DNA of 7,278 nt from Deltaproteobacteria bacterium (GCA_012514925.1 JAAYZI010000001.1:1-7278), one strand, 5' to 3'; shown: positions 1 through 5,503, counted from the first letter of the stretch. Notes: generated by a model from the letters alone, not told the origin. Numbers and translations: made by a program.

Positions 1-1
1 C

Positions 2-133
2 GGAAAACTAGTGGTCAACGTGGGAGACCAAAGTACCACAGTGCCGGTGCCTTCTGACAAGGGGCTGCTACGCGGACTAGAACCAGGGGGGCTACTCGCG
101 CCTGGAGAAGCGGAGCTGTATCCGTTCGCATGA
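2..133 (+). CDS. C-terminal end of a probable GH13 (alpha-amylase family) enzyme, partial
   Basis: An open frame runs in from the left edge and ends with TGA at 131-133, giving 43 residues. The stretch LVVNVGDQSTTVPVP followed by LLAPGEAELYPFA looks like the C-terminal beta-sandwich of GH13 enzymes. In those enzymes a 'vvvNxxdxxxxvplp' strand is followed by a closing 'LxPxexxly' strand; malto-oligosyltrehalose trehalohydrolases and alpha-glucosidases are examples. The catalytic domain lies outside the window, so the exact enzyme cannot be named. Its stop overlaps the start of the sigma-54 activator (ATGA), so the two are probably co-transcribed and translationally coupled. The reading frame is fairly secure because of this overlap; the family call is a pattern-level guess. 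Confidence 0.5.
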   Translation, partial: GKLVVNVGDQSTTVPVPSDKGLLRGLEPGGLLAPGEAELYPFA

Positions 134-1509
134 ATATTAAGTTTAGGGATTACGTACCAGTGCAAACCTTAGACGAGGTGATTTTAGAGAGCATCTCCGA
201 CGGGGTCTTCTCGGTCGATGAAAAGTGGCGCGTTAGCTTTTTTAACCGCGCAGCTGAAGAGATTACTGGTATTCCCAGAGAAGAAGCGCTTGGCCGATTA
301 TGTTCAGAAGTATTCCGCTCCAGCATGTGCGAGGCCGATTGCGCCCTGAGGCAGACCATAAAAAACGGGAAACCGATTATTGGAAAAAGCTGCTACATCA
401 TCGACGCCACCGGCCGCCGTATCCCAATCAGCGTGTCAACTGCGGTACTGCGAAACAATCAGGGCAAGGTGATAGGTGGCGCGGAAACATTCCGAGACCT
501 TAGCGAGATCGAAGCTCTGCGCCATGAACTTGAGGGGCGGGTACAGATCGGAGATATTGTAAGCCATAGCCCACTCATGCAGCGAGTATGCGAAGTGTTG
601 CCGGCAATCGCCGCCAGCCCCAGCACGGTTTTAATTACCGGCCAGACTGGAACCGGTAAGGAACTGATGGCGCGCAGCATTCATACCCTTAGCCCACGCA
701 GTAATGGTCCATTTGTAGCAGTTAACTGCGGCGCTCTACCCGACACCCTACTCGAGTCTGAATTTTTCGGCTACCGGGCTGGAGCCTTTACAGGCGCCGT
801 TAAGGACAAGCCAGGACGCTTCGCTCTGGCTGCCGGTGGAACACTCTTCTTGGATGAAATTGGCGAGATCAGTGCGGCTCTACAGATTCGCCTTTTACGG
901 GTCTTGCAAGAGCGTGTATTTGAACCGCTTGGCGCCACGCGTTCTGAGACCGCAGATGTACGCATAATTGCCGCCACCAACAAAGATTTAAGCGAAGAGG
1001 TGCGCGCCGGCAGATTCCGGGAAGATCTCTATTACCGCATCAATGTGGTGCACTTGGAACTACCTCCACTTGAAAAACGGCGCGAAGATATTCCAATTTT
1101 AGCGCGGCATTTTATTAACCGTTTTAATCTTCTGCAAAATAAAGATGTCAAAGGGCTAAGCGCTGAAGCCCTATCTTTGTTGATGGCCTACTCTTGGCCC
1201 GGCAACATCCGTGAACTTGAAAATGTGATCGAGCGCTCATTTGTCCTATGCCAAAAGGGATTGATTGAACTGAAGCACCTTCCCAAAGAGCTGATCGATG
1301 GCCGAGAGGGGTACGTGGAACTCAATATGCGCGCTACCCGCAGAGCCAGCGAGGAAGATGCAATCATGCTGGCGCTAAAGAAAAACAACTTTAATCGAAT
1401 GGCCGCCGCTAAGGAGCTAGGCATTCACAAGAGCACCCTATTTCGCAAGATTAGAAAACTTGGCATTAGACTGCCTGACAAACCCAAACGAAAAAAAGCT
1501 TCCACGTAG
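130..1509 (+). CDS. Sigma-54-dependent activator, PAS-AAA+-Fis HTH (OrpR-like)
   Basis: This is a 459-residue bacterial enhancer-binding protein that uses ATP hydrolysis to open sigma-54 RNA polymerase promoters. A PAS domain covers about residues 12-125. The AAA+ domain (about 140-375) contains Walker A GQTGTGKE (171-178), the sigma-54-contacting GAFTGA loop (218-223), Walker B GTLFLDE (237-243), the arginine-finger region FREDLYYR (296-303) and sensor II WPGNIREL (356-363). A Fis-type helix-turn-helix sits at about 408-446 (MAAAKELGIHKSTLFRKI). There is no receiver domain, so the signal is read by the PAS domain. That domain has Cys58, Cys67, Cys71 and Cys88, suggesting redox or Fe-S sensing as described for OrpR of Desulfovibrio vulgaris. 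The ATG at 130 overlaps the preceding stop; its Shine-Dalgarno is weak (CGGAG at 111-115, too far), consistent with translational coupling. Its likely targets are the dyads directly downstream. The family call is firm; the OrpR-like role is inferred from the cysteines and neighbours. Confidence 0.95.
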   Translation: MNIKFRDYVPVQTLDEVILESISDGVFSVDEKWRVSFFNRAAEEITGIPREEALGRLCSEVFRSSMCEADCALRQTIKNGKPIIGKSCYIIDATGRRIPISVSTAVLRNNQGKVIGGAETFRDLSEIEALRHELEGRVQIGDIVSHSPLMQRVCEVLPAIAASPSTVLITGQTGTGKELMARSIHTLSPRSNGPFVAVNCGALPDTLLESEFFGYRAGAFTGAVKDKPGRFALAAGGTLFLDEIGEISAALQIRLLRVLQERVFEPLGATRSETADVRIIAATNKDLSEEVRAGRFREDLYYRINVVHLELPPLEKRREDIPILARHFINRFNLLQNKDVKGLSAEALSLLMAYSWPGNIRELENVIERSFVLCQKGLIELKHLPKELIDGREGYVELNMRATRRASEEDAIMLALKKNNFNRMAAAKELGIHKSTLFRKIRKLGIRLPDKPKRKKAST

Positions 1510-1524
1510 TCGCATAATTGCGCC
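1509..1524 (+). promoter_or_regulatory. Upstream activator site 1 (dyad)
   Basis: GTCGCATAATTGCGCC is an imperfect dyad of the form GTCGCA-N4-TGCGCC that starts on the last base of the activator's stop codon. It shares 12 of 16 positions with the second dyad at 1540-1555. Centre-to-centre distance is 31 bp, about three helical turns, so both lie on the same DNA face. It lies roughly 150 bp upstream of the predicted transcription start, normal for a sigma-54 enhancer. It is probably bound by the adjacent activator (inference). Confidence 0.65.
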
Positions 1525-1539
1525 TATATTTGCTAGAAA

Positions 1540-1555
1540 GTTGCATGTTTGCGAC
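1540..1555 (+). promoter_or_regulatory. Upstream activator site 2 (dyad)
   Basis: GTTGCATGTTTGCGAC is the better-conserved right half-site copy of the dyad GTYGCA-N4-TGCGMC. One mismatch (T for C in the left arm) breaks perfect symmetry. It is about 120 bp upstream of the predicted start site. Together with site 1 it fits cooperative binding of two activator dimers before hexamer assembly. Confidence 0.65.
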
Positions 1556-1589
1556 CTATTAATTCCACCATATCTCATTACGTCTCTCA

Positions 1590-1602
1590 AAAAGTGTTGA
1601 TT
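1590..1602 (-). promoter_or_regulatory. IHF-like DNA-bending site
   Basis: Read on the minus strand, the site is AATCAA-CACT-TTT. It matches the IHF consensus WATCAA-N4-TTR except at the last position. It sits between the two activator dyads and the -24/-12 promoter, where IHF or HU bends DNA to loop the activator onto sigma-54 polymerase. The consensus is loose in AT-rich DNA, and many Firmicutes lack IHF, so this is tentative. Confidence 0.35.
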
Positions 1603-1641
1603 TTCGGGGCATTACCTTAATCACATCAGATCTGCGACTGA

Positions 1642-1657
1642 TGGCACATATCTTGCT
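1642..1657 (+). promoter_or_regulatory. Sigma-54 (-24/-12) promoter of the NifX/ATPase operon
   Basis: TGGCACATATCTTGCT matches the sigma-54 consensus TGGCAC-N5-TTGCW at every specified base. There are exactly 10 bases between the GG (1643-1644) and the GC (1655-1656). Counting the C at 1656 as -12 puts transcription start near 1668, leaving an 18-base leader before the ATG at 1686. A sigma-54 activator gene lies directly upstream and paired dyads sit at enhancer distance, so the assignment is strong. Confidence 0.9.
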
Positions 1658-1663
1658 ATGTAT

Positions 1664-1677
1664 GTTACATTGGTAAC
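1664..1677 (+). repeat. Small inverted repeat at the predicted transcription start
   Basis: GTTAC-ATTG-GTAAC is a perfect 5-bp inverted repeat covering the predicted +1 (about 1668) and most of the short leader. It could be an operator for a second regulator or affect initiation, or it could be chance. At 5 bp it is too short to be convincing alone. Confidence 0.3.
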
Positions 1678-1685
1678 TGAAAAGT

Positions 1686-2087
1686 ATGAAAGCTGCATTC
1701 GCCGTACATAATGGTAGACTCGCCCCTGTGTTCGACACTGCGCGTAAGCTTTGCGTAGTAGAGGCCGAAGGGGGTCGTATCATCTCTGAGAAGATGTACG
1801 GACTTTCGGAAGAGTCACCGTTTCGTCGGGCGGAGCAGCTGGCCGCGTTGCACATTGACTTACTAGTGTGCGGTGCGATTTCGAGAATGCTGCAGAACTT
1901 GATTGAAGCTTATGGAGTGAAGTTAAAGCCTTTTATCGCTGGAGAACTGAGCGAAGTGATCCAAGCCTGGCTTGCAGGCACGCTTGACCATGAACACTTC
2001 ATGATGCCTGGGTGCTGCGGCAGAAGGCGGCGTGGCCGCAGAGATGGTACAGGGAGACGCCGCAGACGCCAAGGGAAAATATTTTAA
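1686..2087 (+). CDS. NifX/NifB-like Fe-Mo-cofactor-domain protein 1, Arg-rich tail
   Basis: This 133-residue protein carries the dinitrogenase iron-molybdenum cofactor biosynthesis domain (COG1433 / Nitro_FeMo-Co type), residues 1 to about 105. It opens with MKAAFAVHNGRLAPVFDTA, and the domain ends in a typical 'xxAWLAGTL' helix. Related proteins bind or carry metal-sulfur clusters. The C-terminus reads MMPGCCGRRRR and continues with Arg blocks: Cys110-Cys111, then 11 Arg in residues 113-128. A PGCCG tail with basic residues is common in this subfamily. It is the first gene after the sigma-54 promoter. The ATG at 1686 is the only reasonable start, since an in-frame stop lies at 1674-1676, yet its Shine-Dalgarno is poor. 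No nitrogenase structural genes are present, so a nitrogen-fixation role is unlikely. The true substrate is unknown. Confidence 0.88.
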   Translation: MKAAFAVHNGRLAPVFDTARKLCVVEAEGGRIISEKMYGLSEESPFRRAEQLAALHIDLLVCGAISRMLQNLIEAYGVKLKPFIAGELSEVIQAWLAGTLDHEHFMMPGCCGRRRRGRRDGTGRRRRRQGKIF

Positions 2088-2091
2088 CTAC

Positions 2092-2097
2092 AGGAGG
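2092..2097 (+). promoter_or_regulatory. Shine-Dalgarno that fixes the start of the DUF5320-like gene
   Basis: AGGAGG lies 7 bases before the ATG at 2105. The same frame is open back to an ATG at 2012 inside the preceding gene, but that start lacks a comparable site and would add residues not seen in the family. The start at 2105 also gives the family's characteristic N-terminus MPRGDGTGPMG. Confidence 0.85.
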
Positions 2098-2104
2098 AAG
2101 GAAG

Positions 2105-2392
2105 ATGCCAAGAGGAGATGGGACAGGACCGATGGGAGCAGGAAGAATGAGAGGGCGCAGGGCCGGATATTGCGCAGGCTTTGAAACGCCGGGCTACATT
2201 AGTGCAGGCCGAGGGTGGCGGAGAGGATTGCAAAGAGGCTTTTCTCCTGTCAGTCGCCCAGAGCCACAACACCCGGATACTCAATCAGGTACTCAAGCGG
2301 ATACTCAGACAGAGATAGGAGCCCTTAAACAGCTAGCGCAGGGCCTGCGCTTTAAGTTGGAAGAGCTAACTCGCCGCATTGAGAGTTTGTAG
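2105..2392 (+). CDS. DUF5320-like small Gly/Arg-rich protein
   Basis: This 95-residue protein begins MPRGDGTGPMGAGRMRGRRA and continues GYCAGFETPGY. That is the signature of DUF5320-type proteins, which regularly sit beside NifX-like and ferredoxin-ATPase genes in anaerobes. Residues 1-45 are Gly/Arg-rich with a single cysteine, Cys23. Residues 50-70 are a hydrophilic linker with DTQ-type repeats. Residues 71-95 (IGALKQLAQGLRFKLEELTRRI) should form a short coiled coil, suggesting self-association or partner binding. No enzyme function is known or visible. A strong Shine-Dalgarno sets the start, and the gene lies 17 bases after NifX-like protein 1. Its function in cluster assembly is inferred only from context. 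Confidence 0.85.
   Translation: MPRGDGTGPMGAGRMRGRRAGYCAGFETPGYISAGRGWRRGLQRGFSPVSRPEPQHPDTQSGTQADTQTEIGALKQLAQGLRFKLEELTRRIESL
2275..2307 (+). repeat. Triplicated GGATACTCA-type short repeat in the linker
   Basis: GGATACTCA (2275-2283), GGTACTCA (2288-2295) and GGATACTCA (2299-2307) recur at 13 and 11 base intervals inside the DUF5320-like gene. They encode the DTQ, GTQ and DTQ units of the linker between the Gly/Arg-rich region and the coiled coil. The uneven spacing suggests old slippage or duplication rather than a functional array. Confidence 0.5.
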
Positions 2393-2434
2393 TTTGTGTG
2401 TACCAAATTTAAATCCATCAAGGAGGAATAATAA

Positions 2435-3109
2435 ATGGAAGAGAACACAAAGCTGCCACTTATTGGAGAGAAGGCTCCTTCGTTTCAAGCAGAGACGACT
2501 CAGGGGTTAATCAATTTCCCGGATGACTTCAAGGGGAGTTGGGTTGTTTTTTTCTCCCACCCGGCTGATTTTACACCGGTTTGCACGACTGAGTTTATGA
2601 CTTTTGCCTCGATGCAACCGGAGTTTGAAAAGCTGAACTGCAAACTCTTAGGGCTTTCGATTGACAGCACCTACAGCCACATCGCCTGGTTGCGCACTAT
2701 CAAAGAGAAGATTGAGTACCGGAACATGAAGGGGGTTGAAGTAACTTTTCCGGTCATCAGCGATCTTACCATGGAGGTCTCCAAAGCGTTTGGCATGTTG
2801 CAGCCAGCAGCCAGCAACACCCAAGCAGTGCGCGCAGTTTTTATCATTGACCCCGAGGCAGTGGTGCGGGCAATCCTCTATTATCCACTTAGCAACGGAC
2901 GCAATATGGAGGAGATCAAGCGGCTGCTCATCGCCATGCAGCTTTCCGACAAACATGGAGTAGCCACCCCCGCCGACTGGCAGCCGGGAGACGAGGTAAT
3001 CGTTCCGCCTCCAGGCTCATGCGGCGCGGCTAAGGATCGTATGGAAGAGCGAGCTGAGGATGTGCGCTGCCTTGATTGGTTTATATGCCTGAAAAAATGC
3101 CCAAAGTAA
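2435..3109 (+). CDS. Peroxiredoxin, Prx6/1-Cys AhpC type
   Basis: This 224-residue thiol peroxidase reduces H2O2 or organic peroxides in the cytoplasm. The active-site motif PADFTPVCTTEF (43-54) gives peroxidatic Cys50 with Thr47 and Glu53. Arg133 in AVRAVFIID is the likely catalytic arginine. The long C-terminal domain (about 150-224) marks the Prx6 branch common in archaea and anaerobes. RCLDWFIC carries Cys212 and Cys218, spaced C-x5-C as in Aeropyrum pernix peroxiredoxin (Cys207/Cys213), so these probably supply the resolving cysteine. Extra cysteines occur at 196 and 222. A strong AGGAGG (2421-2426) lies 8 bases before the ATG. It follows the DUF5320-like gene after 42 bases with no visible terminator, so it is probably in the sigma-54 operon. 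Its placement inside a cluster-assembly gene set suggests protection of oxygen-sensitive clusters (inference). Confidence 0.95.
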   Translation: MEENTKLPLIGEKAPSFQAETTQGLINFPDDFKGSWVVFFSHPADFTPVCTTEFMTFASMQPEFEKLNCKLLGLSIDSTYSHIAWLRTIKEKIEYRNMKGVEVTFPVISDLTMEVSKAFGMLQPAASNTQAVRAVFIIDPEAVVRAILYYPLSNGRNMEEIKRLLIAMQLSDKHGVATPADWQPGDEVIVPPPGSCGAAKDRMEERAEDVRCLDWFICLKKCPK

Positions 3110-3119
3110 GGTAGCTCAA

Positions 3120-3141
3120 GCGGGTCTCGTAAGAGACTCGC
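3120..3141 (+). other. RNA hairpin with GNRA-type GUAA loop
   Basis: A 9-bp stem (3120-3128 with 3133-3141, one G-U pair, the rest Watson-Crick) closes a GTAA tetraloop in the gap after the peroxiredoxin stop. No T-run follows, so it does not look like an intrinsic terminator. It may be an mRNA-stabilising or processing element that separates the peroxiredoxin message from the downstream genes. Confidence 0.6.
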
Positions 3142-3180
3142 ATTCCGGCCGTATATTGTTTACTTGCAGAGAGAGAAAAA

Positions 3181-3543
3181 ATGAAAATAGCTTTTAGCAC
3201 ATCGGGAGATAACTTAGATGCTCCCTTGTACCCCCGCTTCGGACGTACGCCTAAGTTTTTGATGTACGACTTAGAGAGCAAAACTTTTGAATTAGTAGAT
3301 AATACACAGAACTTAAACGCCGCACAGGGCGCTGGGATTCAAGCCGCTCAGACGGTGTCTCGCGCCGGCGCAGGAGCGGTGGTGACCGGGCACTGCGGAC
3401 CGAAAGCTTTTCGGGTTCTTGCGGAGGCCGACATTGAAGTTTACAACACTGAGGCAGCCACAGTCGCCGAAGCCTTAACACTCTACCAGACCGGAAAACT
3501 TGTTCGCGCTGAAGCGTCTGATGTGGAAGGGCATTGGGCATGA
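3181..3543 (+). CDS. NifX/NifB-like Fe-Mo-cofactor-domain protein 2
   Basis: This 120-residue protein consists of a single COG1433-type domain. Family hallmarks are visible: MKIAFSTSG at the start, LYPRFGRTPKFLMYD (16-30), NTQNLNAAQGAGIQAAQ (41-57), VVTGHCGPKAF (67-77) and the terminal DVEGHW (114-119). Cys72 sits in the GHCGP loop, where relatives usually have GNVGP or GxxGP. Proteins of this type bind or carry metal-sulfur clusters; the exact cargo is unknown. The Shine-Dalgarno is weak (GCAGAGAGAG, purine-rich). A 71-base gap containing a hairpin precedes it. Its last codon overlaps a possible small ORF through ATGA. Confidence 0.92.
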   Translation: MKIAFSTSGDNLDAPLYPRFGRTPKFLMYDLESKTFELVDNTQNLNAAQGAGIQAAQTVSRAGAGAVVTGHCGPKAFRVLAEADIEVYNTEAATVAEALTLYQTGKLVRAEASDVEGHWA

Positions 3544-3632
3544 AGTTGCTCTGTGTTGAACATATTAGGAAGCCACCGGTCTCTTACACCGACACGTTTG
3601 AGTTTGCAAAGCTTGCCACTTACCCGGCATAA
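3540..3632 (+). CDS. Possible 30-residue small protein, coupled to both neighbours
   Basis: An ATG at 3540 overlaps the stop of NifX-like protein 2 (ATGA). It opens 30 codons ending at TAA 3630-3632, two bases before the ATG of the first ATPase. The peptide begins MKLLCVEHIRKPPVSYTD and ends FEFAKLATYPA; it has one Cys and no membrane segment. I do not recognise it. Its exact fit in the gap would explain how the first ATPase, which lacks a Shine-Dalgarno, is translated: ribosomes finishing here would restart. A 30-codon open frame can arise by chance, so it may instead be only a coupling device or nothing. Confidence 0.4.
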   Translation: MKLLCVEHIRKPPVSYTDTFEFAKLATYPA

Positions 3633-3634
3633 AC

Positions 3635-4504
3635 ATGATCATCACAGTAGCATCAGGCAAGGGCGGTACCGGGAAAACTACGCTGGCTGTAAATCTTGCC
3701 GCGGTTATGGAGAATCCGGTGGTACTTCTGGACTGTGATGTTGAGGAGCCTAACGCACAACTTTTCTTAAACGGAGCTTCCAACCAAGAAGAAGATTTGG
3801 TGCACCTACTCATCCCCGAAGTAGACGCCACGCACTGTACCGGCTGTGGAGAATGTGCACAGTTTTGCCGGTACGGAGCAATTGCCGTACCGAGGGCCAC
3901 GGCTATCGTCTTCCCCGAACTTTGCCACGGCTGCGGCGGCTGCAAGCTGGTTTGTCCTAGCGGGGCGATCTGCGAGGTTGAAAGACGCATCGGCAAGATT
4001 GAAACCTTCACTCGAAATGGAATCATACTTCATGAAGGACGCCTCGATATCGGCGTGGCCATGGCTCCTCCCTTGATTAGAGCCCTGAAAACGCGCATCC
4101 GTAAAGACTATACAGTTATAATCGATGCACCTCCAGGAACTTCCTGCCCGGTGATTGCAGCCTTGCGCGGGTCGGACTTTGCAGTGCTGGTGACCGAACC
4201 CACTCCCTTCGGACTACATGACTTAAAGCTTGCAGTCGAAGCAGTGCGCGAGCTTGAGCTGCCCTTTGGGGTGGTAGTTAACCGCATGGGAATTGGAGAT
4301 GAACGTGTACATACTTTCTGCCAGGAAGAAAAGATTCCAATTTTAGCTGAGATTCCCGACGACCGGAATATCGCCGAAGCATACTCAAGAGGAGCGCTCT
4401 TGAGCGAGGCATTACCTGAATATCGACCCATATTTTCCAATTTATTAAAAAGGATTCTCCAAAACGGAACATTCGGTAAGGCAGAGGACAGCGAAAAGCC
4501 ATGA
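3635..4504 (+). CDS. MinD/ParA-type ATPase with inserted two-cluster ferredoxin domain, 1
   Basis: This 289-residue protein belongs to the COG1149 family: a P-loop ATPase of the MinD/Mrp type carrying an 8-Cys ferredoxin insert. The deviant Walker A GKGGTGKT is at 8-15 (signature Lys9, P-loop Lys14). A switch-type DCD lies at 33-35, and Walker B with following loop VIIDAPPGTSCP at 161-172. The insert has CTGCGECAQFC (Cys68, 71, 74, 78) and CHGCGGCKLVC (Cys97, 100, 103, 107), enough for two [4Fe-4S] clusters. Relatives in Desulfovibrio are part of the ORP complex genes. The protein probably couples ATP hydrolysis to cluster assembly or transfer, in the cytoplasm. The start at 3635 has no Shine-Dalgarno; no other in-frame start exists before a TGA at 3599-3601. 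It overlaps the next ATPase by 4 bases. Confidence 0.93.
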   Translation: MIITVASGKGGTGKTTLAVNLAAVMENPVVLLDCDVEEPNAQLFLNGASNQEEDLVHLLIPEVDATHCTGCGECAQFCRYGAIAVPRATAIVFPELCHGCGGCKLVCPSGAICEVERRIGKIETFTRNGIILHEGRLDIGVAMAPPLIRALKTRIRKDYTVIIDAPPGTSCPVIAALRGSDFAVLVTEPTPFGLHDLKLAVEAVRELELPFGVVVNRMGIGDERVHTFCQEEKIPILAEIPDDRNIAEAYSRGALLSEALPEYRPIFSNLLKRILQNGTFGKAEDSEKP

Positions 4505-5490
4505 GTAAAGAAATTGTAATTATTAGCGGCAAGGGTGGCACGGGTAAGACCAGCGTGACAGCTTCATTTGCCGTTTTAACCGAACAGGCTGTAATTGCAG
4601 ACTGCGACGTAGATGCGGCTGATTTGCATCTATTACTTTCTCCAAAAGTGATGCAGCGAAACGACTTTAAATCCGGATACGAAGCCATAATACGAGAGGC
4701 TGATTGCACTGGCTGCGGGGCATGCATGGCTCACTGCCGCTTCGACGCTGTCTTTCCCACAGGTGAGAAGGACAGCGCAGAGAAGCTTAGCCCCGCCTGC
4801 AAAAGCTCTTGCCACTTAGGTACTGATGCAGCGACGGACGTTAACCGTCCAAGAAAGTACCAAATTGATCTGATCGCTTGCGAAGGCTGCGGAGTTTGCG
4901 CGCAAGTATGCCCGGTCAAAGCTATTGATATGCAGGAGTGCGTATGCGGAGAGTGGATGCTCTCTGAAACTCGTTGCGGGCCAATGGTACATGCACGCTT
5001 AGGTATCGCCGCAGAGAATTCCGGAAAACTGGTCTCGGTGGTGCGCAGCGAAGCGCGGCGTGCGGCCAAAGAGGGAGGCAAGAATCTCATCATCGTAGAT
5101 GGCCCTCCAGGAATCGGCTGCCCAGTAATAGCATCTCTTAGCGGTGCTGACCTAGCGGTCATTGTAACTGAGCCTTCCACCGCCGGGGAACATGACTTTG
5201 AAAGGGTGCTCGCGCTTACCAAGCACTTCAATCTCCCAACCGCAATCTGCATAAATAAATGGGACATCAATCCCACCCTGACTGAGCGTATCGAAGCGCG
5301 AGCTCGCACGGCCGGAGCAGAGGTAGCTGGCCGCATCCGCTATGACGCGGCCGTTACGGCGGCGCAACTCCAAGCAAAGGCCGTCGTAGAAACTACGGCT
5401 GCAGCTGGCGCGGATATAAGAGAGATCTGGAAGTTTGTAATGTCAATGCAAATGGGGACAGGGTCTCCTCTCCCCATTCTTAATAGATAG
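4501..5490 (+). CDS. MinD/ParA-type ATPase with inserted ferredoxin domain, 2 (long insert)
   Basis: This 329-residue paralogue of the preceding ATPase has deviant Walker A GKGGTGKT (10-17), DCD at 34-36 and Walker B IIVDGPPGIGCP (197-208). Ferredoxin motifs are CTGCGACMAHC (Cys69, 72, 75, 79) and CEGCGVCAQVC (Cys127, 130, 133, 137). The two motifs are 47 residues apart instead of 18 in the first ATPase. The extra stretch (about 86-120) has its own Cys100-x3-Cys104 and is hydrophilic. Next comes the family's 'CGEW-SETR-GPMVHARLG' region (149-168). The start overlaps the first ATPase stop (ATGA), so the two are probably made in fixed ratio and may form a heterodimer, since this fold works as a dimer. 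It likely acts in metal-sulfur cluster handling with the NifX-like proteins. Confidence 0.93.
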   Translation: MSKEIVIISGKGGTGKTSVTASFAVLTEQAVIADCDVDAADLHLLLSPKVMQRNDFKSGYEAIIREADCTGCGACMAHCRFDAVFPTGEKDSAEKLSPACKSSCHLGTDAATDVNRPRKYQIDLIACEGCGVCAQVCPVKAIDMQECVCGEWMLSETRCGPMVHARLGIAAENSGKLVSVVRSEARRAAKEGGKNLIIVDGPPGIGCPVIASLSGADLAVIVTEPSTAGEHDFERVLALTKHFNLPTAICINKWDINPTLTERIEARARTAGAEVAGRIRYDAAVTAAQLQAKAVVETTAAAGADIREIWKFVMSMQMGTGSPLPILNR

Positions 5491-5503
5491 AAGGAGTATA
5501 GGT

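Noticed and set aside
2012..2104. Longer start for the DUF5320-like gene inside NifX-like protein 1
   Set aside because: The AGGAGG before 2105 and the family N-terminus MPRGDGTGPMG fix the start at 2105.
3590..3620. A second sigma-54 promoter before the first ATPase (GACAC ... TTTGCA)
   Set aside because: The -24 GG is missing (GA) and the distance to GC is 13 bases, not 10; the reverse-strand match TGGCAAGCTTTGCA has 8.
4731..5336. 201-codon open frame on the minus strand inside the second ATPase
   Set aside because: It lies wholly within a gene with clear motifs on the other strand and its product resembles no family; it is a shadow of biased codon use.
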